Assembly (NCBI RefSeq): GCF_003330845.1
Contig: NZ_CP026121.1
Location: 5,251,501-5,315,500, forward strand
Direction: 5' to 3'
DNA from: Streptomyces sp. Go-475
Lineage (GTDB): Bacteria; Actinomycetota; Actinomycetes; Streptomycetales; Streptomycetaceae
DNA: 64,000 nucleotides
The translations under genes were made by a program, and so were the position numbers. Below the pieces are notes generated by a model. The model worked only from the letters and a program-made list of their open reading frames with translations, searched no databases and was not told where the DNA came from. This document shows, piece after piece, positions 27,856-38,570 of the stretch; position 1 is the first letter of the stretch, and every line of letters begins with the position of its first letter.

Positions 27856-28130
27856 GGCGGACTTTCCTCCGTTGTTCCGAGTGCGGGGACGACGCGTGGC
27901 ATCCGCGCGGAGGAGAGTTCTTCAGCTGGTGACCGTCCCCCCGTTGAGCTGCCCGCGGCACTTGTCAGGTCATCGTTCTTCACCACTGAGTGGCTTGTCC
28001 AGCCGCATTCCCGATGTGTTGTGCAAGTGCAACATCGCTGATCATGAGCGGATACGGGCGGAGGGGCCCCGCGGTGCCCGGATTGCGGCCGGATTGGAAC
28101 CACGGGCGGGTCATCCGCGAGGATGGGGCC

Positions 28131-28985
28131 ATGACCGCCCAGATTCTCGATGGCAAGGCCACCGCAGCCGCGATCAAGTCCGATCTGACCGCCCGCGTGG
28201 CGGCGCTGAAGGAGAAGGGCGTCACGCCCGGCCTCGGCACGATCCTCGTCGGGGACGACCCCGGCAGCCAGAAGTACGTCGCCGGCAAGCACCGCGACTG
28301 CGCGCAGGTCGGCATCGCCTCCATCCAGCGGGAGCTGCCCGCCACCGCCACGCAGGAGGAGATCGAGGCGGTCGTGCGCGAGCTGAACGAGGACCCGGCC
28401 TGTACCGGGTACATCGTGCAACTGCCGCTCCCCAGGGGCATCGACGAGAACCGCATCCTGGAGCTGATGGACCCGGACAAGGACGCGGACGGCCTGCACC
28501 CGATGAACCTCGGGCGCCTCGTCCTCAACGAGCCGGCGCCGCTGCCCTGCACCCCGAACGGTGTGCTCACGCTGCTGCGGCAGTACGGCGTCGAGATCAA
28601 GGGCGCCGAGGTCGTCGTCGTCGGCCGCGGTGTCACCATCGGCCGCCCGATGCCGCTGCTGCTCACCCGCCGCAGTGAGAACGCGACCGTCACCCAGTGC
28701 CACACCGGCACCCGCGACCTGTCGGCGCACCTGAAGCGCGCGGACATCATCATCGCCGCGGCCGGTTCCGCCCATCTGATCCGCGCCGAGGACGTCAAGC
28801 CGGGCGCGGCCGTCCTCGACGTCGGTGTCTCCCGCAGCGCCGAGGGCAAGATCGTGGGCGACGTCCACCCCGACGTGGCCGAGGTCGCCGGCTTCATCTC
28901 CCCGAACCCCGGCGGGGTCGGCCCGATGACCCGCGCCCAGTTGCTCGTCAACGTGGTCGAGGCGGCGGAGCGCAGTGTCGGCTGA
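28131..28985 (+). CDS. folD: Methylenetetrahydrofolate dehydrogenase/cyclohydrolase
   Basis: 284 residues, ATG 28131 after GAGGATGGGG. Motifs: the catalytic Tyr-Lys region [13 protein letters not shown] (around 44-56), the PLP-like [21 protein letters not shown] and the NADP loop [12 protein letters not shown]. FolD oxidises 5,10-methylene-THF and hydrolyses the product to 10-formyl-THF, the donor used by PurN and PurH in this same window. A GTG start for the next gene overlaps its end by 11 nt. The upstream 275 nt show no THF or ZTP riboswitch but contain TGTTG-N8-CAACA (about 28016-28033), a possible operator. Confidence 0.96.
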   Translation: MTAQILDGKATAAAIKSDLTARVAALKEKGVTPGLGTILVGDDPGSQKYVAGKHRDCAQVGIASIQRELPATATQEEIEAVVRELNEDPACTGYIVQLPLPRGIDENRILELMDPDKDADGLHPMNLGRLVLNEPAPLPCTPNGVLTLLRQYGVEIKGAEVVVVGRGVTIGRPMPLLLTRRSENATVTQCHTGTRDLSAHLKRADIIIAAAGSAHLIRAEDVKPGAAVLDVGVSRSAEGKIVGDVHPDVAEVAGFISPNPGGVGPMTRAQLLVNVVEAAERSVG

Positions 28986-29466
28986 GCCCCAGGCCCCCGG
29001 CGGGCAGGAGACGTCCGAGGACATCACCGTCCGGGACCCCGTCAGCGCGCCCGACGCCGAGGGGCGGCCGCGGCGGGTCACCCGGCGGTTCCCGCTGTTC
29101 ACCAAGGACACCGCGCGGCCCGAGGGCGGTGGCCGGGCCGCCTCCGGGGACGCGCCCGCGCCGGCGCGGCAGTGGCCGGTCCTCGCCGTGCTCGGGCTGG
29201 CCGGAGCGGGCCTGCTGGTGACCGCGTTCGACCAGTTCCGGATCGGGACGCTGCTGATCGGCATCGCTCTGCTGGGCGGCGGCGCGCTGCGCTGGCTGCT
29301 GCCCGACGTGGGCATGCTCGCCGTCCGCTCCCGCTTCACGGACATCGTCACGTACGGGGTGCTGGGCCTGGTGATCGTCATGCTGGCGTTGATGGCGCAG
29401 CCGGACCCGTTGCTGCGGATCCCGTTCCTGAAGGACACGCTGCACTTCACGGTCACCAGCGAGTGA
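28975..29466 (+). CDS. DUF3017 membrane protein
   Basis: 163 residues from GTG 28975, overlapping folD by 11 nt, so probably translationally coupled. The first 65 residues are polar and disordered; three hydrophobic helices follow ([59 protein letters not shown]). DUF3017 is an actinobacterial family almost always found next to folD. Function unknown. Confidence 0.85.
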   Translation: MSAEPQAPGGQETSEDITVRDPVSAPDAEGRPRRVTRRFPLFTKDTARPEGGGRAASGDAPAPARQWPVLAVLGLAGAGLLVTAFDQFRIGTLLIGIALLGGGALRWLLPDVGMLAVRSRFTDIVTYGVLGLVIVMLALMAQPDPLLRIPFLKDTLHFTVTSE

Positions 29467-29472
29467 CGTGAA

Positions 29473-29512
29473 CGGCGGCCCGCCCTCTCCCCCGAGGAAG
29501 GACGGGCCGCCG
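29473..29512 (+). terminator. Terminator of the folD operon
   Basis: CGGCGGCCCG (29473-29482) pairs perfectly with CGGGCCGCCG (29503-29512) around a 20-nt loop that can add a CCT/AGG pairing. It begins 6 nt after the DUF3017 stop. Confidence 0.8.
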
Positions 29513-29835
29513 CCACGACCCACCCTCGTGCACGGCGAACTGCCTGTTCAACGGCTGTCAGTGCGCTGTGGCACGGAAGTGACAGTTCCGGTACGTCCCG
29601 CTTCCGATTTCGCACGAACTGGTGCAACACCGGGGTTGGCGTGGACAATCGGGACGGTCCAGGGTGTATCGCGCGCGGGCCCTGTGCTCCTGTGCGCCCC
29701 CGGTCGGGGGAACTGAGATCCTGAGTGGGCGCATCCCTGTGGGTAGCCACAACGGGGACTCGGCCAAGGCCGCCACGCGCGGGGCGAACAGCGCGGGACA
29801 TGACAGCACGAACCGGGGGGAAGAGGGGGGAAGCA
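29513..29835. other. Intergenic region upstream of the membrane HTH gene
   Basis: About 320 bases without a supported gene. It includes locally AT-rich sequence near 29600-29640 that may hold the promoter of the gene at 29836. An in-frame upstream GTG at 29725 would extend the HTH protein by 37 residues but has no good ribosome site. Confidence 0.4.
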
Positions 29836-31134
29836 ATGCCTCGTTGGAGGGCCTTGCCGGATGAGCTCGATCCACAGATCAGGGAGTTCACCAGCCAGTT
29901 GCGCAGACTCGTGGACCGCAGCGGTCTGAGTATCGCGTCGGTGGCGGACCGCACGGGCTACAGCAAGACGTCGTGGGAGCGTTACCTGAACGGCCGGCTG
30001 CTCGCGCCCAAGGGCGCGATCGTCGCCCTGGCCGAGGTCACCGGGACCAACCCGGTGCACCTGACGACCATGTGGGAGCTCGCCGAGCGCGCCTGGAGCC
30101 GCTCGGAGATGCGGCACGACATGACGATGGAGGCCATCCGGATCTCCCAGGCGCGCGCCGCGCTCGGGGAGTTCGGCGGCCAGGACTTCGGCGGCTCCGC
30201 GGCCGGCGGCAAGACGGCCGCCGGCGGCGGCAGGACGGCCCGCCGGAGCGGCAGCGCCACGGTCACGCCGGGCATCGCGGGCCCGGCCGGAGTGGCCCCG
30301 ACCGTGCCGCCGCAGCCGACGGCACCCGAGGTGCAGGACTCCACCACCGGCTCCGGCGTGCGGGAGGACGGCGGCCGGGGCGGCGCGAGCGACGTCAACT
30401 CGTGGGGCATCGCCGGGTACAAGGGCCCCTCGCCGACGGGCGGACGCCCCGCCGGCACCGGATCCACGCCCGGTTCGGGCCCCGGAAGCCCCGCCGGCAC
30501 CGGATTCCGGCCCGGCCCGGGCTCCGGAGCCCACGCCGGATCGCCTGGTGGGACCGCCCGGACGCCGGCCGTCGGGGCCGGTCCGTACGGCGAGCCCCCG
30601 CGGGACGCCGTGCCCGGCCGCGCCGGCCGTGGCGGCTCCGCCGCCGGCAAGCGGCGGACCGGGACGTTCCTCGCGGGTGTCGTCGGCGTGCTCGTGGTGA
30701 TCGCCGGCGCCTTCTACCTCACCGGCGGTGGCGACGACGAGAACAAGGGCAAGGCCAAGCCGCCCGCGCCGACCGCCAGCACCGACCCCGACCTGCCGCC
30801 CGGCGTGAAGTGCAGCGGTGACGGCTGCACCGGCAAGGACGCGGAGAGCATGGGATGCAGTGGTGACCTGGTGACCACGGCCCAGACCGCCACCGTCGGC
30901 ACGACCGTCGTCGAGGTCCGCTACAGCGAGACCTGCAAGGCGGCCTGGGGCCGTATCACCCAGGCGGCGCAGGGCGACGAGGTCGAGGTCAGCGCGGGCA
31001 AGGCGAAGCAGGGCGGCAGCATCACGACGGCCGGGGACACGATCGCGTACACCCCGATGGTCGCCGTGAAGAGCGCCGCCGACGCCACAGCCTGTGCCAC
31101 GCTCGCCTCCGGACAGCGGGGCTGCACCGAGTAG
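29836..31134 (+). CDS. Membrane-anchored XRE-type HTH protein with extracytoplasmic DUF2690-like domain
   Basis: 432 residues; ATG 29836 follows GGGGGGAAG. Residues 10-70 form an HTH (VDRSGLSIASVADRTGYSKTSWERYLNGR). A Gly/Pro/Ser-rich linker with GSTPGSGPGSPAGTG-like repeats spans 115-270. One membrane helix (TFLAGVVGVLVVIAGAFYL) lies near 277-295. The outside portion has paired cysteines (KCSGDGCTGKDAESMGCSGDL, ETCKAAWG, TACAT, RGCTE) consistent with a disulfide-bonded DUF2690-type domain. Such one-component membrane regulators could couple envelope signals to DNA binding; direct evidence is lacking. Confidence 0.85.
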   Translation: MPRWRALPDELDPQIREFTSQLRRLVDRSGLSIASVADRTGYSKTSWERYLNGRLLAPKGAIVALAEVTGTNPVHLTTMWELAERAWSRSEMRHDMTMEAIRISQARAALGEFGGQDFGGSAAGGKTAAGGGRTARRSGSATVTPGIAGPAGVAPTVPPQPTAPEVQDSTTGSGVREDGGRGGASDVNSWGIAGYKGPSPTGGRPAGTGSTPGSGPGSPAGTGFRPGPGSGAHAGSPGGTARTPAVGAGPYGEPPRDAVPGRAGRGGSAAGKRRTGTFLAGVVGVLVVIAGAFYLTGGGDDENKGKAKPPAPTASTDPDLPPGVKCSGDGCTGKDAESMGCSGDLVTTAQTATVGTTVVEVRYSETCKAAWGRITQAAQGDEVEVSAGKAKQGGSITTAGDTIAYTPMVAVKSAADATACATLASGQRGCTE

Positions 31135-32466
<1,332 letters not shown>

Positions 32467-32477
32467 CAGCCGGTTCT

Positions 32478-32522
32478 CGCTGGCGGCCCCGTACCGGTTC
32501 CTCCGGTGCGGGGCCGCCAGCG
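32478..32522. terminator. Bidirectional terminator between mdh and the MarR-GNAT gene
   Basis: CGCTGGCGGCCCCGTACCGG (32478-32497) pairs with CCGGTGCGGGGCCGCCAGCG (32503-32522) with one G-U pair and a 5-nt loop. Twenty base pairs; it ends 2 nt before the stop of the leftward gene. Confidence 0.92.
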
Positions 32523-32523
32523 T

Positions 32524-33420
32524 TCAGGGGGCCAGCCGCTTCTCGAACCAGTGCTGGCCGTAGACGTGGTCGGTGTACGCCGGGATCTCCCGGTAGCCGC
32601 ACGCCCGGTACATCGCCCGCGCCTCGGTGAGCACGGCGTGCGTGTCGAGCCGTACGACGTGCCAGCCGCGGCGCAGGGACTCCCGCTCGATCGCCGTGAG
32701 CAGCCGGCGGGCGAGGCCGAGGCGGCGGGCGTCCGGGTGCACCCACACATGGCGGATCTCGCCCACGCCGGGTTCCAGCCCCCGCAGCGCCCCGCAGCCC
32801 ACCGGCCGGCCCTCCTCGTACGCCACGAAGAACGCGCCCGCCTCCCCCGAGACCTGCTCGGGCCGGACCAGGTCCGCCTTGTCGAAGCCCTCGGGGAAGC
32901 GGGCGTCGAGGTCGGCGGCGTAGGCGTCGAGGCAGGCGCGGGCGTCCGGGGCGTGGCCGTCGACCGGCTCGACGGTGATGGCCGCGAGGCGCAGCAGCCG
33001 CCGGGCGGTGGCCAGCGCGTCGGTGAGCTGCTGCCGCTGGGGTGCGGCCAGGCCCTTCAGCACGTCCGAGGCGAGGGTGTCGGCGCGGCGGTTCTGCTCC
33101 GTGACCTCGGCGCGGCCGGCCGGGGTCAGTTCGATCATGCGCAGCCGGTTGTCGTCCGGGTGGGTGCGCAGCCGGACCATGCCCTGGGCCTGGAGGGCCT
33201 TGGTCATCCGGCTGAGGTACCCGGCGTCCAGGCCGAGCCGGCTCCGGAGCTCGCGCAGGGAGACACCGGCCGGGCTCTCGGCGATCTCGAACAGCAGCCG
33301 GGCCTCGCCGAGCGGGCGGTCCTGGCCCAGGTAGTGGTCGTTCAGCACACCGATCCGGCGTGTGAAGTAGCGGTTGAACCGGCGGAAGGCCGCCACCTGC
33401 CCGGTCGACACTGACTCCAT
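32524..33420 (-). CDS. MarR-family regulator fused to GNAT acetyltransferase
   Basis: 298 residues from ATG 33420. Residues 1-145 are a MarR winged helix (RLLFEIAESPAGVSLRELRSRLGLDAGYLSRMTKALQ region). Residues 150-298 are a GNAT fold with the acetyl-CoA loop HPDARRLGLARRLLTAIE, and C-terminal CGYREIPAYTD. Such fusions bind DNA and acetylate small molecules or amino groups; the substrate is unknown. No ribosome site precedes the ATG; a TAAAGT 8 nt upstream suggests a leaderless mRNA. A MarR-type palindrome covers that promoter, so it likely represses itself. Confidence 0.9.
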   Translation of the reverse strand: MESVSTGQVAAFRRFNRYFTRRIGVLNDHYLGQDRPLGEARLLFEIAESPAGVSLRELRSRLGLDAGYLSRMTKALQAQGMVRLRTHPDDNRLRMIELTPAGRAEVTEQNRRADTLASDVLKGLAAPQRQQLTDALATARRLLRLAAITVEPVDGHAPDARACLDAYAADLDARFPEGFDKADLVRPEQVSGEAGAFFVAYEEGRPVGCGALRGLEPGVGEIRHVWVHPDARRLGLARRLLTAIERESLRRGWHVVRLDTHAVLTEARAMYRACGYREIPAYTDHVYGQHWFEKRLAP

Positions 33421-33423
33421 AAT

Positions 33424-33441
33424 CTTTGACTTTAGTCAAAG
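33424..33441. promoter_or_regulatory. MarR-type operator at the MarR-GNAT start
   Basis: CTTTGACT-TT-AGTCAAAG, 8-bp arms with a 2-bp centre, AT-rich in a very GC-rich context, lying 4-21 nt before the ATG and covering the probable -10. Best explained as the autoregulatory site of the regulator at 32524. Confidence 0.8.
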
Positions 33442-33449
33442 GAACCCCG

Positions 33450-33501
33450 CGCGTCGACCGAACGCGTCGACCGGACGCGTCGACCGAACGCGTCGACCGG
33501 A
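33450..33501. repeat. Four 13-bp tandem repeats between MarR-GNAT and DinB genes
   Basis: CGCGTCGACCGAA and CGCGTCGACCGGA alternate twice (33450-33462, -33475, -33488, -33501), without other mismatches. Each unit contains the palindrome GTCGAC, spaced every 13 bp. The array lies between the MarR operator and the DinB promoter. Confidence 0.9.
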
Positions 33502-33521
33502 TGTGCCGAGTTCCCGGCCCG

Positions 33522-33544
33522 TTGTCAGACCCGGGCTCTAGCCT
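33522..33544 (+). promoter_or_regulatory. Damage-type promoter of the DinB-family gene
   Basis: TTGTCAGAC (33522-33530), 8-nt spacer, TAGCCT (33539-33544), then 7 nt to ATG 33552. This fits the tTGTCRgtg-N8-TAnnnT element seen at the MoxR/SWIM promoters, with two mismatches at the last positions of the first box, and predicts a leaderless mRNA. Confidence 0.6.
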
Positions 33545-33551
33545 TCGGGGC

Positions 33552-34124
33552 ATGACTCAGCACGCTGAAGCGGTGCCGCTGGAGCCGCCGGTCGCCGGCG
33601 ACGAGGTCGCGACCCTCGTCGGTTCCCTGGAGAGACAGCGCAGGACGTTCGCCTGGAAGGCGGAGGGGCTGGACGCGGCCGGGCTGGGGGTGCGGATCGC
33701 AGCCTCCTCGGTCACCCTGGGCGGGCTGCTCAAGCACCTCGCCCTGGTCGAGGACCAGTACCTCTCCGTGCGGCTGCTCGGGAACGAGCCCGCGCCGGAG
33801 TGGCGCGCGGGGGACCGGGACGCGGAGCCGGACCGGGAGTGGAGCTCGGCCGCCGGCGACACCCCCGAGCAGCTGTACGCGGGGTGGGCGCGGGCCGTGG
33901 CCCGGTCCCGGGCGAACCTGCGGGAGGTGCTCGCCGGGAGCGACGCCGGCCGGCTCGCCGCGTTCACCACGAGGGACGGGCGGTCCCCGAGTGTGCGGCG
34001 GCTGCTGGTCGACCTGATCGAGGAGTACGCGCGGCACGTCGGGCACGCCGACCTCCTCCGCGAGGCGATCGACGGACGGGTGGGGGAGGACCCGCCGGAC
34101 GGCTTCCGGCCTTGGGCGATCTGA
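33552..34124 (+). CDS. DinB-family (mycothiol-dependent transferase-like) protein
   Basis: 190 residues from ATG 33552, which has no ribosome site but sits 7 nt after a -10 (leaderless). Four-helix bundle with the three metal-ligand histidines at expected places: GGLLKHLALVEDQY, and EEYARHVGHADLLRE near 165-180. The family (DUF664/DinB_2) includes mycothiol-dependent maleylpyruvate isomerases and thiol transferases in actinobacteria; B. subtilis DinB is induced by DNA damage. The damage-type promoter here agrees with that, but the reaction is unknown. Confidence 0.85.
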   Translation: MTQHAEAVPLEPPVAGDEVATLVGSLERQRRTFAWKAEGLDAAGLGVRIAASSVTLGGLLKHLALVEDQYLSVRLLGNEPAPEWRAGDRDAEPDREWSSAAGDTPEQLYAGWARAVARSRANLREVLAGSDAGRLAAFTTRDGRSPSVRRLLVDLIEEYARHVGHADLLREAIDGRVGEDPPDGFRPWAI

Positions 34125-34175
34125 CGTCCCGGCCCTGATCGGCGGGTGGTCTGCCCCTGATTGTCCACATCTCCC

Positions 34176-34264
34176 GTGACACAGCGCACTTTCGGCCACG
34201 GATCGCGCATGCATCCGGGGGCGCAGGGCAGGCGCACTCGGTCTTGGTGACACGTGTGTGACAC
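34176..34264. promoter_or_regulatory. Three GTGACAC direct repeats upstream of the betaine operon
   Basis: GTGACAC occurs at 34176-34182, 34247-34253 and 34258-34264; the last two are spaced one helical turn apart (11 bp) and lie 38-55 nt before the start codon. They could be sites for a regulator of the operon; GACAC also resembles the WhiA recognition core. Confidence 0.45.
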
Positions 34265-34301
34265 AGAGGCGCTGATCAGGAACGGAAGGCGAAAAGCGAT
34301 C

Positions 34302-35822
34302 ATGGCGGAAAGTACCGAGCTTCAGGCGCGCGAAACCATCCACGCGGGAGGGGAATGGCGTGCGGCCGTCTCCGGCGCCACGCGCGAGATCCTCGACCCC
34401 GCGGACGCCCTGCCGTTCGCCGTGGTCGCGGAGGGCGACGAGAAGGACACCGACCTGGCGGTCGCCGCCGCCCGCCGGGCGTTCGACGAGGGGCCGTGGC
34501 CGCACACCCCCGTCACCGAGCGGGCCGCGCTGCTGCGCCGCGTCGCCGACCTGCTCGTGCGGGACCGGGAGGAGCTGGGCCGGCTGGAGGCCCAGGACGC
34601 GGGCAAGACCGTCGAGGAGGGCCGCGTCGACATCGACTGTGTCGCCGACGCCTTCCGCTACTTCGCCGACCTGGTCGCGGGCGAGGCCCCCGGCCGGGTC
34701 GTGGACGCCGGCTCGCCCGACATCCACAGCGTCGTCGTGCACGAGCCCATCGGCGTCTGCGCGATGATCACGCCCTGGAACTACCCGCTGCTCCAGGCCA
34801 GCTGGAAGATCGCCCCGGCCCTCGCCGCCGGCAACACCTTCGTCATCAAGCCCAGCGAGATCACGCCGATGACGACGATCGCGCTGATCGACCTGCTCGT
34901 CGAGGCCGGACTGCCCGCCGGGGTCGCCAACATCGTCACCGGCCCGGGCCACTCGGTCGGCGCCCGGCTCTCCGAGCACCCCGACGTCGACCTGGTCTCC
35001 TTCACCGGCGGCCTGGTCAGCGGCACCAAGGTGGCCCAGGCCGCCGCGCCCACCGTCAAGAAGGTCGCCCTCGAACTCGGCGGCAAGAACCCCAACGTCG
35101 TCTTCGCCGACGCCTGCGCCACCGAGGAGGGCTTCGACACCGCCGTCGACCAGGCCCTCAACGCCGCCTTCATCCACAGCGGCCAGGTCTGCTCGGCCGG
35201 CGCCCGCCTCATCATCGAGGAGTCGGTGCGGGAGCGGTTCGTGGCCGAACTCGCCCGGCGCGCCGAGAAGATCCGCCTCGGCCGAGGCACCGAGGAGGGC
35301 GTCGAGTGCGGCCCGCTCGTTTCCGAGCAGCAGCGCACCAAGGTCGAGATGTACGTCGAGTCCGCCCTGAAGGAGGGCGCGGTCCTGCGCTCCGGCGGCA
35401 AGCGCCCCGAGCCGTCCCCGGAGCGCCCGGAGAACGGCTACTTCTACGAGCCGACCGTCCTCGACCACTGCCACCGCGAGATGCGCGTCGTGCGGGAGGA
35501 GGTCTTCGGACCGGTCCTCACCGTCGAGACCTTCCGCACCGAGGACGAGGCCGTCGCCCTCGCCAACGACACCGAGTACGGCCTCGCGGGCGGCGTCTGG
35601 ACCGCCGACCCGGGCCGCGCCCGCCGCGTCGCCGGACGGCTGCGCCACGGCACGATCTGGATCAACGACTTCCACCCCTACCTGCCGCAGGCGGAATGGG
35701 GCGGCTTCGGCAAGAGCGGAGTGGGCCGCGAACTCGGCCCGGCCGGACTCGCCGAGTACCGAGAGACCAAGCACGTCTACCAGAACCTCGCCCCCAAGCC
35801 GGTGCGCTGGTTCGCGGGCTGA
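34302..35822 (+). CDS. betB: Betaine-aldehyde dehydrogenase
   Basis: 506 residues from ATG 34302 (GGAAGG 12 nt upstream; longer frame to 34254 lacks a better site). Family landmarks: ITPWNYPLLQASWKIAPALA, FTGGLVSGTKV, ELGGKNPNVVFADA with the general base Glu near 262, and catalytic Cys296 in HSGQVCSAGARL. The C-terminal WINDFHPYLPQAEWGGFGKSG matches betaine-aldehyde dehydrogenases (GbsA/BetB type). It oxidises betaine aldehyde to the osmoprotectant glycine betaine. First gene of a five-gene betaine operon. Confidence 0.9.
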   Translation: MAESTELQARETIHAGGEWRAAVSGATREILDPADALPFAVVAEGDEKDTDLAVAAARRAFDEGPWPHTPVTERAALLRRVADLLVRDREELGRLEAQDAGKTVEEGRVDIDCVADAFRYFADLVAGEAPGRVVDAGSPDIHSVVVHEPIGVCAMITPWNYPLLQASWKIAPALAAGNTFVIKPSEITPMTTIALIDLLVEAGLPAGVANIVTGPGHSVGARLSEHPDVDLVSFTGGLVSGTKVAQAAAPTVKKVALELGGKNPNVVFADACATEEGFDTAVDQALNAAFIHSGQVCSAGARLIIEESVRERFVAELARRAEKIRLGRGTEEGVECGPLVSEQQRTKVEMYVESALKEGAVLRSGGKRPEPSPERPENGYFYEPTVLDHCHREMRVVREEVFGPVLTVETFRTEDEAVALANDTEYGLAGGVWTADPGRARRVAGRLRHGTIWINDFHPYLPQAEWGGFGKSGVGRELGPAGLAEYRETKHVYQNLAPKPVRWFAG

Positions 35823-35934
35823 GCCCCCTCCCCGACCGGGCTGCCGAACCCGCCCCGGGGCGACCCCCGCGCCCCGGGCTGAACCCCCCGTCTCCCGAGC
35901 CCGTCCACTTCATCCCCACTGGAGCAAGCACGCC

Positions 35935-37463
35935 ATGTCCCACGCCAGTCATGAGTACGACTATGTCGTGATAGGCGGCGGAACCGCTGGTTCCGTCATC
36001 GCCTCCCGTCTCACCGAGAACCCCGATGTCACCGTCGCCGTCATCGAGGGCGGCCCCAGCGACGTGGGCCGCGACGACGTGCTGACCCTGCGCCGCTGGA
36101 TGGGCCTGCTCGGCGGCGAACTCGACTACGACTACCCCACCACCGAACAGCCACGCGGAAACTCGCACATCCGGCACAGCCGGGCCCGCGTCCTGGGCGG
36201 CTGCTCCTCGCACAACACCCTGATCGCCTTCAAGCCGCTGCCCGCCGACTGGGACGAGTGGGAGGCCGCCGGCGCCAAGGGCTGGGGCGCGGTGCAGATG
36301 GAGGCGTACTTCGCCCGGCTGCTCAACAACATCGTCCCGGTCGACGAGAAGGACCGGAACGCCATCGCCCGCGACTTCGTCGACGCCGCCCAGGAGGCGC
36401 TCGGCGTGCCGCGCGTCGACGGCTTCAACAAGAAGCCCTTCACCGAGGGCGTCGGCTTCTTCGACCTCGCCTACCACCCCGAGAACAACAAGCGGTCCTC
36501 GGCGTCGGTGGCGTACCTGCACCCGGTGATGGACGAACGGCCCAACCTGACGATCCTGCTGGAGACCTGGGCGTACAAGCTCCAGCTGGACGGCAACCGC
36601 GCCGAGGGCGTGCACGTGCGCACCAAGGACGGCGAGGAGATCCTCGTCAAGGCCCGCAACGAAGTCCTGCTGTGCGCCGGTGCCGTCGACTCGCCCCGGC
36701 TGCTGATGCACTCCGGCATCGGCCCCAGGGCCGACCTGGAGAAGCTCGGCATCCCCGTCGCGCACGACCTGCCGGGCGTCGGCGAGAACCTCCTCGACCA
36801 CCCCGAGTCGGTCATCGTCTGGGAGACCAACGGCCCCATCCCGGAGAACTCCGCGATGGACTCCGACGCGGGCCTGTTCGTGCGGCGCGACCCCGAACTG
36901 CCGCACCCCGACCTGATGTTCCACTTCTACCAGATCCCCTTCACGGACAACCCGGAGCGACTGGGCTACCGGCGGCCGGAGTTCGGCGTCTCCATGACCC
37001 CGAACATCCCCAAGCCCAAGAGCCGCGGCCGGCTCTACCTGACCAGCGCCGACCCCGAGGTCAAGCCCGCCCTGGACTTCCGCTACTTCACCGACGAGGA
37101 CGACTACGACGGCAGGACCCTCGTCGACGGCATCAAGATCGCCCGCGAGATCGCCAAGACCCAGCCGCTGGCCGGCTGGCTCAAGCGCGAGGTGGCCCCC
37201 GGCCCGGACGTCACCGGTGACGAGGAACTCAGCGAGTACGCCCGCAAGGTCGCGCACACCGTCTACCACCCGGCCGGCACCTGCAAGATGGGCGCCGCCG
37301 ACGACCAGCTGGCCGTCGTCGACCCCGAGCTGCGCATCCGCGGCCTCGACGGCATCCGCATCGCCGACGCCTCCGTGTTCCCCACCATGACCACCGTGAA
37401 CCCGATGATCGGCGTGCTCATGGTCGGGGAGAAGGCCGCCGAGCTGATCGGTGGTGGTGCCAA

Positions 37464-37467
<4 letters not shown>
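35935..37467 (+). CDS. GMC oxidoreductase, choline dehydrogenase/oxidase-like
   Basis: 510 residues, ATG 35935 with GGAGC upstream. FAD motif [19 protein letters not shown] (8-26), second signature [25 protein letters not shown], and the C-terminal active-site His in [11 protein letters not shown] and Asn in TTVNPMIGV. Next to betaine-aldehyde dehydrogenase and a betaine transporter, it most likely oxidises choline to betaine aldehyde (BetA or choline-oxidase role). The stop overlaps the next GTG (GTGA). A stable hairpin (35854-35878) lies in the 112-nt gap before it and may tune downstream expression. Confidence 0.88.

Positions 37468-38569
<1,102 letters not shown>

Positions 38570-38570
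<1 letters not shown>

Noticed and set aside
27856..28130. THF or ZTP riboswitch upstream of folD
   Set aside because: No conserved GTGACTGGCG or GCCTGGGC blocks; only an isolated TGTTG-N8-CAACA inverted repeat.
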